Part shown: positions 23,869-35,179 of the stretch, piece after piece
How the letters are laid out: each line of letters starts with the position of its first letter
Numbering within the stretch: the first letter of the stretch is position 1
Assembly (NCBI GenBank): GCA_963691705.1
Contig: OY829540.1
Coordinates: 66,016,367 to 66,080,366 of the forward strand
Direction of reading: 5' to 3'
Source: Viola odorata
Taxonomy: Eukaryota; Streptophyta; Magnoliopsida; Malpighiales; Violaceae
Length of the DNA: 64,000 bases
Position numbers and translations under genes: made by a program
The notes under the pieces: generated by a model
What the model saw: the letters and a program-made list of their open reading frames with translations, nothing else
Told to the model about the DNA's origin: nothing
Databases searched by the model: none

Positions 23869-24149
23869 TAGATATTAGTAGATAGATAAAAGGATTAGAA
23901 AGAAAAACGAGTCAGGATGGATAGGTTTTTAATTACATTATAAGGGGTATAAAATTCATTTAGTGATTATTTACGACACAATTGTTGGAATTAAAAGACG
24001 GGTAAAAAACACTTACTTATCACCTAGACATTCTAACTAAGACAATTGATTAGTAAAAAAAAAAAGAGGGTAATAGGTTAAAAACCTCTTGTACTAACCG
24101 CGAAAAGCAGAAACCTCATATGGATTACAAAACCCACAATTTGCCTCCC

Positions 24150-25245
24150 TTTGACTATATTTTTCAAGCAAATTACCCCATTTTCGTTAAATTTAGCCGT
24201 TAAATTTAATAGAAATCTATTTTTTACCTGCAATAGCAGGTTACCTATTTAACAGTCGAATGATGTGTCTTTTTTTTTCTTTTTTTTTCTCTTTCCTCCC
24301 TCTCTACCTCCACTTCCTTTCTGTCAACACCACCACTACCACCTCCATCTCCGCTCACAAACACCACCACCTCTGCTCACCAATACCACCACCACCACCA
24401 TCCTCCCACCACCATCTTCACCTCCATCTCATCATCACCATCCTCTTATAAAATAATTTCATACTGACTTTTCTTTCTTTTTCCAAAATGTTAGAGAGAG
24501 AGATTTGGTGGGTGGAGGAGAAACAACCACCATATCCACCATCACCAAAACCAACCACCTCCATCTTCGACTATATCCACCAACGCCAAGACCACCGCAC
24601 CACCATCGATCTCTCTTAATAGCTTTGATCTACTCTCCTCAACCAGATCCACGTCACCAATAAATCTGACCATCACCATCTCTCTTCTGCCTTCTATTGC
24701 TACGTTTGTATCGATTTTACAACAAAAATTTTATATTTTATTTCTTCTTCTTTTTTTTCATTTTACAGCAACATCAAAAAGAAAAATTAGATGAGTTGAC
24801 TTCGTTTTGAGTAATGAAGTGGCATATTTGGTTGGATCTGGTCTGGACAATGAAGTTTGTTGGTGTTGTGATTGGAGGTTTTGGTGGCATGGTTGATGGA
24901 AATTGGGAGAGTCATGGAGGTCATGGTGGTGGGTGGAGGAGAGGCGGAGGCGGAGGTGAAGATGGTGGTGGGAGGATGGAGATGGTGATGGTGGTGTTGG
25001 TGAGCGGAGATGGAGGTGATGGTGATGGTGGTAGTGGTAGTGGTGGTGTTGATGAGGTGAGGGTGATGGTGGTGGTGTTGGTAGAAAGGAAGTGGAGGTA
25101 GAGAGGGAGGCAAGCGAAAAAAAAGAAGAAAAAAAAGGGCACATCATTCGACAAGGAAATAGGTAACCTACAATAGTAGGTAAAAAATAAATTTCGATAA
25201 AATTTAACGGAAGGGGACAACTTGCTTGAAAAATATAGTCCAGGA
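24150..25245. mobile_element. Fold-back element with ACC-triplet-rich arms
   Basis: Long imperfect inverted arms (about 24150-24440 and 24890-25245). The outer part pairs GACTATATTTTTCAAGCAA with TTGCTTGAAAAATATAGTC. Next comes a motif of the TACCTGCAATAGCAGGTTAC type, then CCTCCCTCTCTACCTCCACT. The inner arms are low-complexity CACCACCAC/ATCACC triplets, which create meaningless His/Pro/Ser-rich open frames. The order of phrases at the ends (TTCAAGCAAATTACCCC, GTTAAATTTA, AGCAGGT) parallels the fold-back element at 2410-4233. No coding capacity; target duplication not resolved. Confidence 0.65.
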
Positions 25246-26080
25246 TAGGCGATCCAAATCATTTTATACAATGCAATGGTACGATGAAAGAAACAAACTT
25301 GTGTCTCAAGAATTTCTATAAGGCAAAACATGTCATATTTTCATATATCATTCCAAATTTCAATCCATACTTATTTCTACACTCTAAAGATGCAAGGATT
25401 ACATAGACATTAATCCAATCAAAACTAAGACTTTCATGTTCTAAATGGAGATATTACATGTGGTCACACTCGGACTTGCATCTGCATCCTCTTGGGTCAT
25501 TGTAAAGATTCGAGCTTGCCCTTAGTTCAAATTCTGCTTTTGCCCTTTACTTGAAGCCACACTTGAAGTAGATTTGTTATTCCTTGGTTGTCATGAAGTA
25601 TTCCCTAGACTTGTGTCTACTTGCTCCTTAGTTGTAACACTCAGTATTGGCCTTGTTGGAATCATCCGGGTTTTCGAAACTCCAAAACTAAGTTGTGAGC
25701 ACTCGTGTTTCACATGGCCTTTATCACCACAATGATAACAACCAGATACCTTCCATAAGCATAGGCCCCTATAAATTTTCTCGCACTAATACGACCTGGC
25801 CTGCAGTTGGCACCGATGTCACATTCCTCACAGAAGTTTAAGTTTCGCTAGCTCGAGAGATACTAGAATCTTTTGAATAATTCATAGGGAAGTTTCCCAT
25901 GTTGCCCATTAGTTCTCTGTTATATTGTTCCAAATCGCCACTCGAAGTACTTCATTTCCGCTTGTTACCCGCATTGGTCTCGGGGTGATCCATGAGGGCC
26001 TGCTCAATACGATAGGATGCATCCCCCACTTCAATGCAATTGTGGTACAAACTCTTCTTAATTTTCTACATAATACTTAG
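25246..26080 (-). mobile_element. Ty3/gypsy gag fragment (decayed)
   Basis: Translating the minus strand near 25690-25745 gives a CCHC zinc knuckle, CYHCGDKGHVKHEC, the nucleic-acid-binding motif of retrotransposon Gag. No long frame survives. A second, diverged copy of the whole segment lies at 40136-41090. Confidence 0.7.
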
Positions 26081-26084
26081 CCTC

Positions 26085-26350
26085 AACCCTTAATATAGTA
26101 AGTGTATCATAGCCCTAAGGATACCAAATTTGTTCAAAATGTTACTTTTCAAAAATGGCACTACTATTTTCGCATCATCAAAACTAGTGGATTTCGTCCC
26201 AACCCATTTTGATACATAATTCACTGCCAACAAAATATAAAAATTACCACAAGAGTTTGGGAAAGGTCCCATGAAATCTACCCAAAAATCAAAAATTTCT
26301 CAAGTCACTACATAATTTATTTACATTTGATTCCTAGCACTCATATTTCC
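26085..26350 (-). mobile_element. Ty3/gypsy integrase fragment
   Basis: The minus-strand frame ending at 26090 reads [20 protein letters not shown] then SKWV...[14 protein letters not shown], a typical piece of the plant gypsy integrase core. Only this piece is open. The flank at 26230-26350 recurs at 36560-36660. Confidence 0.8.
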
Positions 26351-26839
26351 ACTTTTTTTAGTAATCTGGCCATAGATTTACAAAAGATATAAAATACACA
26401 CTATCATGGTGCAAGCTATGCACTCTTTGACATCTCATGTGAGACATCGCTTGCGCAATTTTATTTATTAAACAAATAGTCGAAGAAACAAAAACAAATT
26501 AATAACTATTTTATACTCAAATCAATAAGATATATATAAAATTTACAAGTTTTTGAAAAATTAAAATAGAGGTGGCAGCAAAGTTTATTTTATCTTATAA
26601 AAATGTGCTGACTATTTTTGAAAATTTAAACCCATTCACTAAACCAAACTCAATGGTCTAATTTATAGAATATATATATTCTTTCAATTAATTATAATTA
26701 TAATTTATGTTTCCATTATAATTATAATTAGTAATTTGTGGAGTTTTAATGATAGTACAAAAGAGATATCATAAGTTTGAATGAATAATAAAATTATTAG
26801 ACAAAAATCAAGCAGGATTTTTTTTATAAATATGAATAT
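26351..26839. repeat. Left part of duplicated block 1
   Basis: AT-rich DNA repeated almost word for word at about 36660-37140 and, in part, at 44880-45080. It has phrases such as GACATCTCACGTGAGACATC-type text and AATTATAATTATAATTTATG. No gene. Confidence 0.7.
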
Positions 26840-27213
26840 AAACTTAACCTCCAGGAGTACTCGAAGCTAACATCGCCACGTCCTCGTCACCGCTCGGTAG
26901 CTAATCGTAGAACTGATTTCGGGACTTTTGTTTTGTAATGTTGTAAATGGTAAATTATTGGAAGCGAGAGGAGAGACTTTATAGAGTATACTTTTATATT
27001 TTTATATTGATAGATATTTTCATGGATAGATATTTCATATACTGAAAGTGGGACCCGCCCTAGACACGCTGGAGCTAGGAAAGCCACAAGCTTTCTACAC
27101 CAATATCCACTTTTGGTGGAAAGATTAAAGGCCACATATTATGACCCATTACAATGCGACTGGCATTGCTTGGTTACTATAATGACACGTGTGATGTGGA
27201 CCCTTTTCTCTTA
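26840..27213 (-). pseudogene. Orphan CBF 5' end and promoter (orphan 1)
   Basis: On the minus strand, codons matching GDEDVAMLASS (compare [10 protein letters not shown] of CBF copy F) include an ATG at 26873. The frame ends four codons after MLASS in foreign DNA. Upstream are a TATA-like CTCTATAAAGTC (near 26970-26985) and a GACACGTGTGATGT motif at 27184, 311 bp from the ATG. Copy F has the same motif 309 bp upstream. The CBF body is gone, so this is a promoter without its gene. Confidence 0.7.
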
Positions 27214-27748
27214 GACCATCCACAGCCGCGGGTGTTATTCATTTTCTCTCACTGTCATATCAGCTTAACACTCAACCAAAAAACATTTAACACCCACTTC
27301 TCACAGCAGGTGTTATTCAGGATGTTATTCACTTTCTCTCCCTTCCAAATCATTTAATCATATACCCCACCATATTTTTCATTTCTTTTTCTTATTAAAT
27401 TTATAATTACTATAATAATTACTTTTTATAATATAATAAATAATAAATAATATTTTTTTAATATAAATTAATTAAATTTCATAATTTCTTTTCAGATTTC
27501 AAAAAATCTATACTTTTTTAATACAATAAATAATATAATATTTTTTAAGAGTAACACACGATATTATTTATCACTCACTAAATCAAACATATATAGATTA
27601 TTGCAAACGAACAAGAAAATACACACAAAATAAACTGGTAAACTTGAGAAACACACAAAATAAACTGGTAAACGTGAGAGATAATTTTTTTAAATCTAAT
27701 CGAGGGTTGTTCCAAATTTATTCCAGATGTGCTCGACGAGATTTTTTT

Positions 27749-28048
27749 TCAACTGAATATATTGTGCTCATTAGTTTGTTCACTATTTGGATAGCGCATA
27801 GGAGTGGGAACATAGTTGTTTACAGGAACAGGTTGATAGTCATAAGGCATATAAGGATGATTATACGGGTATTGCATGCCAAAATTTGGGGGCATCATAT
27901 ACTGCGATCCAAAATTAGGCTGCATCCCCGTATTCTGAGGATTTTCTGGGCATTGAATGTTTGGGTTCCGAGGTCGCATATTTGGATTTTGAGCTTGGTT
28001 AGGGTAGTTGTAATTTGGAAAAAAATTATAATTTTGTGAAGGATCCAT
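27749..28048 (-). pseudogene. N-terminal remnant of a Harbinger-type ORF1 (Myb/NAM-associated protein)
   Basis: From the ATG at 28048 the frame reads MDPSQNYNFFPNYNYPNQAQ and then Asn/Pro/Met/Tyr-rich sequence (PQNTGMQPNFGSQYMMPPNF). It ends after 99 residues. Low-complexity Asn/Pro starts of the type MDPxQN... are usual for the plant ORF1-like proteins linked to PIF/Harbinger elements (often annotated 'no apical meristem-associated'). The conserved Myb-like region is missing. A TATA-like CTATAAATAG lies ~65 bp upstream. By itself the low complexity is weak; its place inside a Harbinger-like element supports it. Confidence 0.5.
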
Positions 28049-28370
28049 GAAAGAGCTTGAACATTGTAAAAGACTCAGATTTATTTTGGTGTCCAAATGA
28101 CACAAACACAAGCTCTATTTATAGATCTCAAAAAATAAAAATAATGGTATATTTTTTAAAATTATTTTGAGTAATTATTATAAAAAAAACATTTAAAAAA
28201 GAAGAAAATGAAAAAAAAAATGTAAAAAACTCTGATTTTTTTTAGTGTCCAAATAATACAAACCTAGTCTCAATTTATAGATCTAAAAAAATTAAAAATA
28301 ATGGTATATTTTTTATAAAATTATTTTCAGTATTTATTATAAAATATGAGGGGGGAATAAATAATGCAGC

Positions 28371-28453
28371 AACCAATGGCAGCGCGCCACGCGTGCACTG
28401 CAGGGCTGTCAATTAACAGCCCTCCAGCGCAAGCGTGGCGCGCTGCCATTGGT
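28371..28453. repeat. GC-rich hairpin inside element 2
   Basis: AACCAATGGCAGCGCGCCAC at the left pairs with GTGGCGCGCTGCCATTGGTT at the right. An inner stem GGGCTGT/ACAGCCC surrounds an AATTA loop region. It is the diverged counterpart of the perfect palindrome at 43923-44017. Confidence 0.9.
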
Positions 28454-28556
28454 TCTCTGAATTTTTTTTTTTTAAAAAAAAAAACTGATAGTGGGGTTCC
28501 CACTGTCAATTTAGTCTGGTACCAAATTTTGGTACCGAGATCATCCTACGTAGCAT

Positions 28557-28990
28557 TTAACACTCTTTTGGAACGGGAAGGGAACAAGAGAAAGATACTC
28601 TTCTTCTCTATGGTAGTGTGATGACTGATGAGTGATCATGTGGCCCCCGTGTCAAAAACTTCTTATAGTTTCGTCCCTCATTTTGGTCGATCCAAAACCA
28701 TTTCTCAAATTATTTTCTACTCCAACGTGGAGCAGTGGGACCAACTGTCCTACCTGAAGTCTTTTTCTTGATTAATGATACATGTTATTAGTTCTTGTCT
28801 TGTAAAATTTAATAATTTATATATTATATAATCTTGTGTTTGACTATTTGCGACAAATTGTTATTATTAGAGTACGAGTTCGAATCTCATATTTACTTAC
28901 TAGTGTGTTATTAGTTTTATTCACTATGAGTTTAATAAATTGTCTCATGTTTATTTAACTTTTCTTTCGGCATAAACTTGTTCAACAAGA
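28557..28990. repeat. Right part of duplicated block 1
   Basis: Continues the block interrupted by element 2: GGAACGGGAAGGGAACAAGA, then ATGTGGCCCC... and CAACGTGGAGCAGTGGGACC. It matches 37645-38520 and 45495-45900. Near 28878 is GAGTTCGAATCTC, like a polymerase III B box, perhaps from an old SINE. No gene. Confidence 0.75.
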
Positions 28991-29879
28991 GTCACTAATG
29001 GTTTATGAAATCTTATTTTCTCAGTCTTGTTTATTGTTCTTGGATCTTTGATGTGTTGTCGAGGCACATACAAATACAATAATAAAAACCTGCTATCAAA
29101 TGCACAATAAATTGTATATAGTAGCAGCAGGGTCGAACACAGGGACTAAGGGTAGACCCTGGCTTTCGTGTGTGGCTAGGGCAAACAGATCGAAACAGTA
29201 ACAAATAGGGGGGGTTTTGAGAGTGTTGATTAATCTAATTATAAACTAAGAAAGTAATAACAAACAGTAATAAAGCAAGTGAGAAATCAATAGAGAGAGG
29301 GTCCCCGGTAGAAATCTATCTCCGGTTGCATTTATGGTCAGCCGGTCATCGGTGCAAGGATCTTCTACCCCTGGCTGTTAGACGCGCTATAGGGACCAGG
29401 TACGCTTAGGTCCCCTGCTTACCTTCGTAATAGAAGCTACCCCAAGGTACGTTTATGGGATAACCTTGACAATCCGTCGTCCTCCAAGGTACGCTTATGG
29501 AGACAATACTCGGATGCCCATGAAGAGGAGGTAAGACACGTCTAGGGCGAGACACTCAGTACGCTCGAGGCACTACCCTAATTACTAGTTTAACCCAGCT
29601 GAATGAGACCAGGAACTCGATTACTTCCAAACTGGTTGTCTACTTTACCCTGCAGCTTCGCGTTAGTTATAACAACAGAGATGACTTTTGCTGGAATCAG
29701 TTTCTGATTGAGTTCCCAAAAATTCACCAATGAATTTTCTCTTAGATTTCTTCCTGATTTGGGTTTCGGTCCTTGTGAGTTATGGATTCAAAGGTAGTAG
29801 TTCTTCCTTTGAGGACCTGGTCATCAACTACGAAAGACAAAAATAAAAAACAAAACTCCAAAATACACCGTCAGAAGAT
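28991..29879. mobile_element. Probable non-coding part of an LTR retrotransposon
   Basis: Not AT-rich like its surroundings and without open frames. It has recurring phrases (CAAGGTACGCTTATGG-type at about 29450 and 29490). It abuts the primer-binding-like site at 29880-29896, so it should be leader or internal non-coding DNA of the same element. Family assignment is inferred. Confidence 0.45.
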
Positions 29880-29896
29880 CCCCGGCAACGACGCCA
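29880..29896 (-). other. tRNA-Asp-type primer binding site of an LTR retrotransposon
   Basis: The plus strand reads CCCCGGCAACGACGCCA, one mismatch from the 3' end of plant tRNA-Asp (…CCCCGGCAACGGCGCCA). Its complement on the minus strand, TGGCGTCGTTGCCGGGG, is a typical primer binding site of Tat/Athila-like gypsy elements. The element is therefore minus-oriented with its 5' LTR to the right. Confidence 0.7.
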
Positions 29897-29901
29897 AAAT
29901 T

Positions 29902-31280
29902 TGATTGAGCGTCGAGGGCATCAAATTTAGTTGTAAAAAGATATAGAGAATGAGGTAGGAATACAACTTATCACTCGTCCACAAGGGACTCGTAGATTGC
30001 GATAAGAGGTTCATCCGCAGAGATCTTGGTGGTGTATCGTAGTCTTGACTCGACTTCCTCGTCACTGGAGTTGAGGGTATTTTTGTTCCCGATGATTAAG
30101 ATAAGCAAAGCGTAAAAAGAGAATAAGCAACAACAGAATGAAGAAGCAATCTTGGGCAGAAGTGAATCTTAGCTAAGATCGCTGGCTGAGATTGGGTGGA
30201 ACTTTCGTGAGATTAATCCCTGGCAAGGGTGAATTCATGAGCACTAGACTTGTTTCATCGATCATTGACTATAGATTTTCTCCTTCTCCTTTGTAACTCT
30301 GCTATAGATTGGGAGGAACCCCTTTCCAATCCTACTTTCCTCCTATTCAAATCACTTGGAGGGTACCCCCTTTCCTAGTGATCCTGGCCAGTGGACACCT
30401 TGCTGGATAAAGGGTTTATCCAATTGGCTGCTGGCTTGAGGCACATGCGTTATCTCAATGGCATAGGGAAAGACAGAGTCTAGGCCAAGCTACTCCAAAC
30501 TCGGAGCCCTAGGTCGTCAATCTGGTTAGGCCCATATCAATTCAAGTTCACTAACCCCCGCGAGGTTAGCTACCTACTTCGTCACTTCGGTTTCGCTCGT
30601 CCCCTTAGTGATTGGTTGCAAATTCATCGTCTTGCCTAAGATCGATCAAGTCTTAGCCTAGACGGGAACCGGTTTGTTAAAACGGAACTTCAACTGAATA
30701 CAAACGAGAGGATGATTAAGAACAACTCAGCCTCACGATTCACAAGTATGCTCACTCGGCCCTTACCAAGAATTAGGTGCTTTAGCTACTAAACATATTA
30801 ATTAAAGAAATAAAGGGAACAATTGAAGAACATGAAATATAATTAAGATGCGATATTTCCGAAGGAATTATCACAGCAATTGTTTACAAAACCAGAAGAA
30901 AGGAAGATGGAAGAATATCGTAATTGACAGCCTTTCCTAACCTTAAATAAAATTAGAGTCCCCACCAATCATGTTTCTTACCAAAACTCCTCACTTCAAA
31001 TTAACAAAAAGATAGGGATAAGAATCCCAATTGTTTTCAAATACTAAAGAGATAATAATAATAACATAATAATAAAGTGTTTTTGTTCAAATAGGATTAC
31101 ATCCAAAAAGTCTTCAAGTGGATGTAACGGCCAGGTGGTCTCTGATCTGCTGATCCCGCTTCCCATGAGTCCATGTTCAGCACGCTTCTATCCTGCAGTC
31201 TTAGCCAAGACATGCGGCTAAGACTGCCAGTCTTCGCTCCAGTACTAGATCCATCCAGAACCGGTCTTGCCTAAGATTCT
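29902..31280 (-). mobile_element. Probable LTR of a Ty3/gypsy element
   Basis: Starts TGATTGAGCG five bases after the primer-binding site, as an LTR border would. It is non-coding throughout. The far border is not resolved; I place it near 31280 because the sequence character changes there. No second LTR found in the window. Confidence 0.45.
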
Positions 31281-32312
31281 TCCAAAAGAAGCCAAATTGA
31301 CGTGAAAAAAGGAGTTTCTGCCACAAACAAGGAACTTTGAAGTAGTAGAAATGAATGAAATATAACGTCAATCATTTTCTTTATGTTTGTTTGTTCTGAT
31401 TTACATACGACCTCTTTCATTGTCATTTTTATAGGACAACTACATGTTACTTTGTGAAACCAAACCATTTCTTTTTGTATTCTTCCTATATACCCTCTTT
31501 CACTCTTACAACAAAATTCTAGCCATTCTTATGGTCAATGCATCAATAGGAATATGATCAGACCATCACAAACTGCTCATATATATTAAGCAATCAAGAA
31601 TTCAACTGAGACAAGACCATCATAAGCAGTAGCCATCTTTCAGCATGACTGGAACACATATATGCATGTGTACGTATAAACAGATGTATACTAGCATATA
31701 AGGGAATAGATAGGGACTTGAAATGAAAGTTTTCAAGAAAAAATAAATAAATAAATTTCCATAAAAATAGGTAGTTCCAGAAGAAGCAGAATCCAATATA
31801 CCAAACCAGAAAATGCAATTATACAAGATAGAAGAACAGAAGATATGGAATTCAGGTATGAGAGATCAAATTTCCAATTTTCTTACTTTTAAGAAATAAA
31901 TATCAGTGGTTTGGAGCAATAGCATGTCAGTAATACAAGATTTCAGGGGCAACATATTAGAGGATTTTGATAACAGAAGCAAGGAAACTTCTAACAAAAA
32001 TCCCATTTATGATTTTGTTTCTTTTGTTTGACTCTCCTAACCATCTTGACATATATTCCCATGGAAACTAGGAAAATACAAGTAGTCCCATATCGCTACA
32101 AATCGCTAATAGAATAATCCAACTAAAGTTTTACTGTCTTCAAGTTCAAACAATCAAGTAATCCATATCATCTATGCTCATGCAAACTTAGGACAAGAAG
32201 AACAATCATTTTTTTCCTTTGTCAAGAGGAAATACGAGAGAGATGACCGTCCCAAAAACAAGGACTAAGCGACGTTGTATTTAATGAAACAATCAAGGTG
32301 AAAACAACTCAC
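31281..32312 (-). other. Non-coding DNA, possible intron of a truncated gene
   Basis: Read on the minus strand this follows a good donor site at 32312. It has the T-rich, stop-filled character of an intron. No exon found. The LTR begins at its far end. Confidence 0.3.
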
Positions 32313-32391
32313 AAGTTGTCTGCGCAGCAAGGCCAATTGGGTCTTCGTGTCCAGGAAACTGTCTAGCTACTTTGGAACTAAAATAGCCCAT
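32313..32391 (-). pseudogene. Possible first coding exon of a truncated gene
   Basis: From an ATG at 32391 the minus strand reads MGYFSSKVARQFPGHEDPIG and a few more residues (LAAQTT), then a consensus donor GTGAGT. Upstream, TGACGCTTTGCAG near 32660 and CAG/TAAGTG near 32570 look like a spliced leader. I do not recognise the peptide and found no following exon before the LTR at 31.3 kb. It may be a gene start cut off by the retrotransposon, or chance. Confidence 0.3.
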
Positions 32392-33470
32392 TTACCGGTA
32401 AAGAAGAAAGATGAGAAATGGTAGCAGCCCAATGAGACTTCACGGATTTCACTGATTACAATCCCATTATCATAAGTTTCTTCTTCTCCTCTTCAATTCC
32501 TAAACCAAAAATGAATCACCACAAACCAAATCAATACAACAAAAATCTCAATTTTCAATGACACTTACTGATATGCCTGAATTGGGAGTGAGGGTAATCC
32601 TATAACATAGCTGGTCAAAAAGGCGTGGTTGATGATGGTCTTTGATTCTGGATAACCTGCAAAGCGTCAGAAAGTTCTCCAGTGTAAAAACTCCGACGAT
32701 CAAATCAGTAGTTGAAGGATAAAAATGAGTATTTTGGGTGTTAATGGATTTCTAGTAAGGTTATCAGTTTTGAGCGTACAAAGTGTGAGTGTGGTCTGTG
32801 TGTTCACGTATCTGCTTGCCCTCCATTGGGCAAATACCCCCCCCCCCCTTTTAGTAGGATACATGTGTTATCTACAACAAGAACCACGTGTTTGTTTGGT
32901 ATTGGACATCATGCGGTGCACCGATAACCTCAATGACTTTCGTTAACTTTCCTGGTAAGTAAGAAAAGCACATAAATATACCTGGCAATGTCTGATAGGT
33001 TGTGAGTGGGTACTTACTGATAGTTGGTTACCGATATATCCTTTTATACTGTAAAAAGACGTCGGTGCTCTTAGCATATATGTTTGTATTATCAGATGCC
33101 TAACCGGAAAGTAGCCCGAGTATTTACCAAGGGTTATCGCTACTCTTTAGTAAACAGTTCATTGAATGACCGAGCATTTAATATTTCGGAATCCGTCATT
33201 AATGCAGCGTAGGTGGTAATCATTATCATCAGCACGCTCCTGTCGATGTGGCTTCTTCTCATCCTCTCAAATTAAAAGTACTTGTTGGAAATGGTTGGGT
33301 GACGTACCGTATCGAATACTGTAAAAGCTGCAGTTTGAATTTGAGAAGTCGTACTACCGGCGAGTGCTTGCTAACAAGCAATGGTAAACTACCACATGTC
33401 GCTTCTTGATAGGTCGCGTGCCACATGTCATCTCCCGATAAGTCGTGAAAACAGTCACGAGGTATTCTCA
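32392..33470. other. Intergenic DNA
   Basis: Contains the possible spliced leader described for the preceding exon and a run of 14 C residues near 32838. From ~33200 it grades into the probable LTR of the retroelement to the right. No gene called. Confidence 0.4.
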
Positions 33471-34800
33471 GGCTATAAATTGCCTTCTTCTCTCCTTGTT
33501 TTTCTTTTTACTTTCTTCTGATTTCCTCCTCCTCTGCGCTTAAAAATCCTCTTTGCTTTCTTTGATAATCTGACTCCGGCCAAACTCCGATCAAGTTCCG
33601 ATCTAGGGCGTATATCTTCTAAAGGTACTTACCGTTAACATCTCTTTTATTTTAACACTTTGGCCCGTGCATTTCCTTTCATCCGTCCTCCGACCATACC
33701 TCGTGCTCCTCAACTTAGGGTTAAATGTCAAGGTGAGCGATTGATAGAGAAAACACCCTCCAAGCTTTCCGAGATCGGCGACTTATGGGTTGAACTCACT
33801 AATTTTAATGCCTCTTTCTCAGATAGATATAACATTTTAGTTGCTGGGGAAGATGTTAAGCTAAACAGTACCCTCAAGAAAACCCAAATGGTGCTATATA
33901 GCAAGGTGTTTCAGTACGGTTTCCGACTTCCTCTTCATCCCATGATTTGCAATATGCTAAACTACTTTGACCTAAACCCAGCAGAAATTTTCCCAAATTC
34001 CTAGTCTGATATCTATGCCTTTCTCTAGATTTGTGAATTAAATGGTATACCATTTCCTTTGCTAGGCTCTTCCGTATATTTTTCAGCTATACAGTCGGAG
34101 GAATGTGGTGACAATTTTCCTCCATTGGGATAACCCTTCCGTTGAACCATTTTTGTGTAATTTTCAAAAGTTTGTGTCTTCTGTGCATGGCTAGAAGGAT
34201 CGCTTCTTTATAATTGAGCTATCAGTGGCCCAATGGAGATCTGGGTTCAATCGAGCGATTACTGAAAAGGCTTGGCAAAAACCAAGTGAGGTATCAGCTG
34301 AGGAACGGGCTCATACTGATAGACTACTAGTGGTGAATACACCTTTTCACACAAGGAATCTTACCACCAGTGTTCGATTATCAGATTGCCGAGTTGGTGA
34401 GTTTTCTGAAAATTTTCCTTGGTAATTCAATTCTTTTCTAACTCTGATGTTGTTTTCTATTTTGTAGAAGTACCAAAGGGTTGATTACCGGAATCGCTTC
34501 AGAGGAAAGCCAGGAAAACTCAACAACTACGTTCAAGCAAGAGTTCCTCCGTCTAAGAAAAAACTACCGGTGCTTCCTCTTCTCGAGCAAGAGCGATACC
34601 ATCTAACAAGGTTTCTATTCCTCCTCTGCAATTTATTTCTGAATCTTCTAATTCTTTTTTGACCGAAAACTCAAAAGCAGCCTTTGAATAGGAAGTTTAC
34701 TTAGCGGCTGCGGAAGTCGAGGCTCAAGCACGCCCGACTGCAATTTACCATTCGAGCGACTTCGATAGAATTGCTTCCGGTTCTTCTTCTTCCACTTCAA
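33471..34800 (+). mobile_element. Decayed gypsy-type element: LTR promoter and PF04195-like protein remnant
   Basis: A TATA box (GGCTATAAATTGCC at 33472) with a leader precedes a remnant frame at 33660-34003. It contains LSEIGDLWVELTNF and the phrase YGFRLPLHPMICNMLNYFDL. The GFRLP-hP pattern is characteristic of the 'putative gypsy-type transposon' domain found near the start of plant Tat-like elements. The frame breaks after 34003 and continues in pieces (for example TEKAWQKPSEVSAEERAHTD near 34257). Non-functional. Confidence 0.6.
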
Positions 34801-35179
34801 CTCTGTCTGTTGAGATGCTAGTTAATTTTTTTGCCTGCGTTTCCAAGTGCCATTCCAAACGGAAGAGGAATAAAGAAGGTTCTTCCGCTGATGTTGCACC
34901 TCAACCGACTCCAATTCGCCTTATGTCTGTTAGAAATGATAACAGTGTAGTGATAGCAAGAAAAAAAAGATCTTTTATAATATGTTTGGTTACCTATAAC
35001 TGTAAGGCTGGATTTAATGATGTCATACATTTTTATCTCCCTGTATACTGGGATACTGGTAGCATCCTTAGCCCATTCACCCGTTTTTTGGAAATGCGGG
35101 GTAGGATCAAAGTGCCCTTTATTTGGGTTTATCAGGATGTGAGCCGTTAGCATCTACTGTCCACTGGTCCGTTCGCTGG
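34801..35179. mobile_element. Continuation of the decayed retroelement
   Basis: Degenerate coding-like sequence (Ser/Lys-rich frame at 34815-35150 without recognisable motifs) between the PF04195-like remnant and the tandem repeats. Confidence 0.35.

Larger units (their letters stand above)
27214..28556. mobile_element. PIF/Harbinger-like element 2 with ORF1 remnant, right end lost
   Basis: Begins GACCATCCACAGCCG right after TTA, the same end as elements 1 and 3. The paralogous blocks at 37624 and 45457 read straight through this point (CTCTTACTG...), so they show the site without the element. The terminal GGATGGTC end is absent on the right; the sequence returns to the host block at about 28557 (GGAACGGGAAGG). 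The interior carries subterminal ~170-bp units, a hairpin and an ORF1-like remnant. Non-autonomous and truncated. Confidence 0.75.

Noticed and set aside
24260..25147. His/Pro/Ser-rich open frames on both strands
   Set aside because: Produced by CACCAC/ATCACC triplet repeats in the fold-back element; no domain, and the frames are interchangeable between strands.
28371..28621. 85-residue plus-strand frame MQQPMAARHACTAG...
   Set aside because: It is the translation of the hairpin in the Harbinger-like element; a similar peptide appears at 43764-44099 for the same reason.
28870..28900. GAGTTCGAATCTC as a tRNA gene
   Set aside because: Only a B-box-like motif; no acceptor or anticodon stem. 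It repeats in the paralogous blocks as part of the duplicated DNA.
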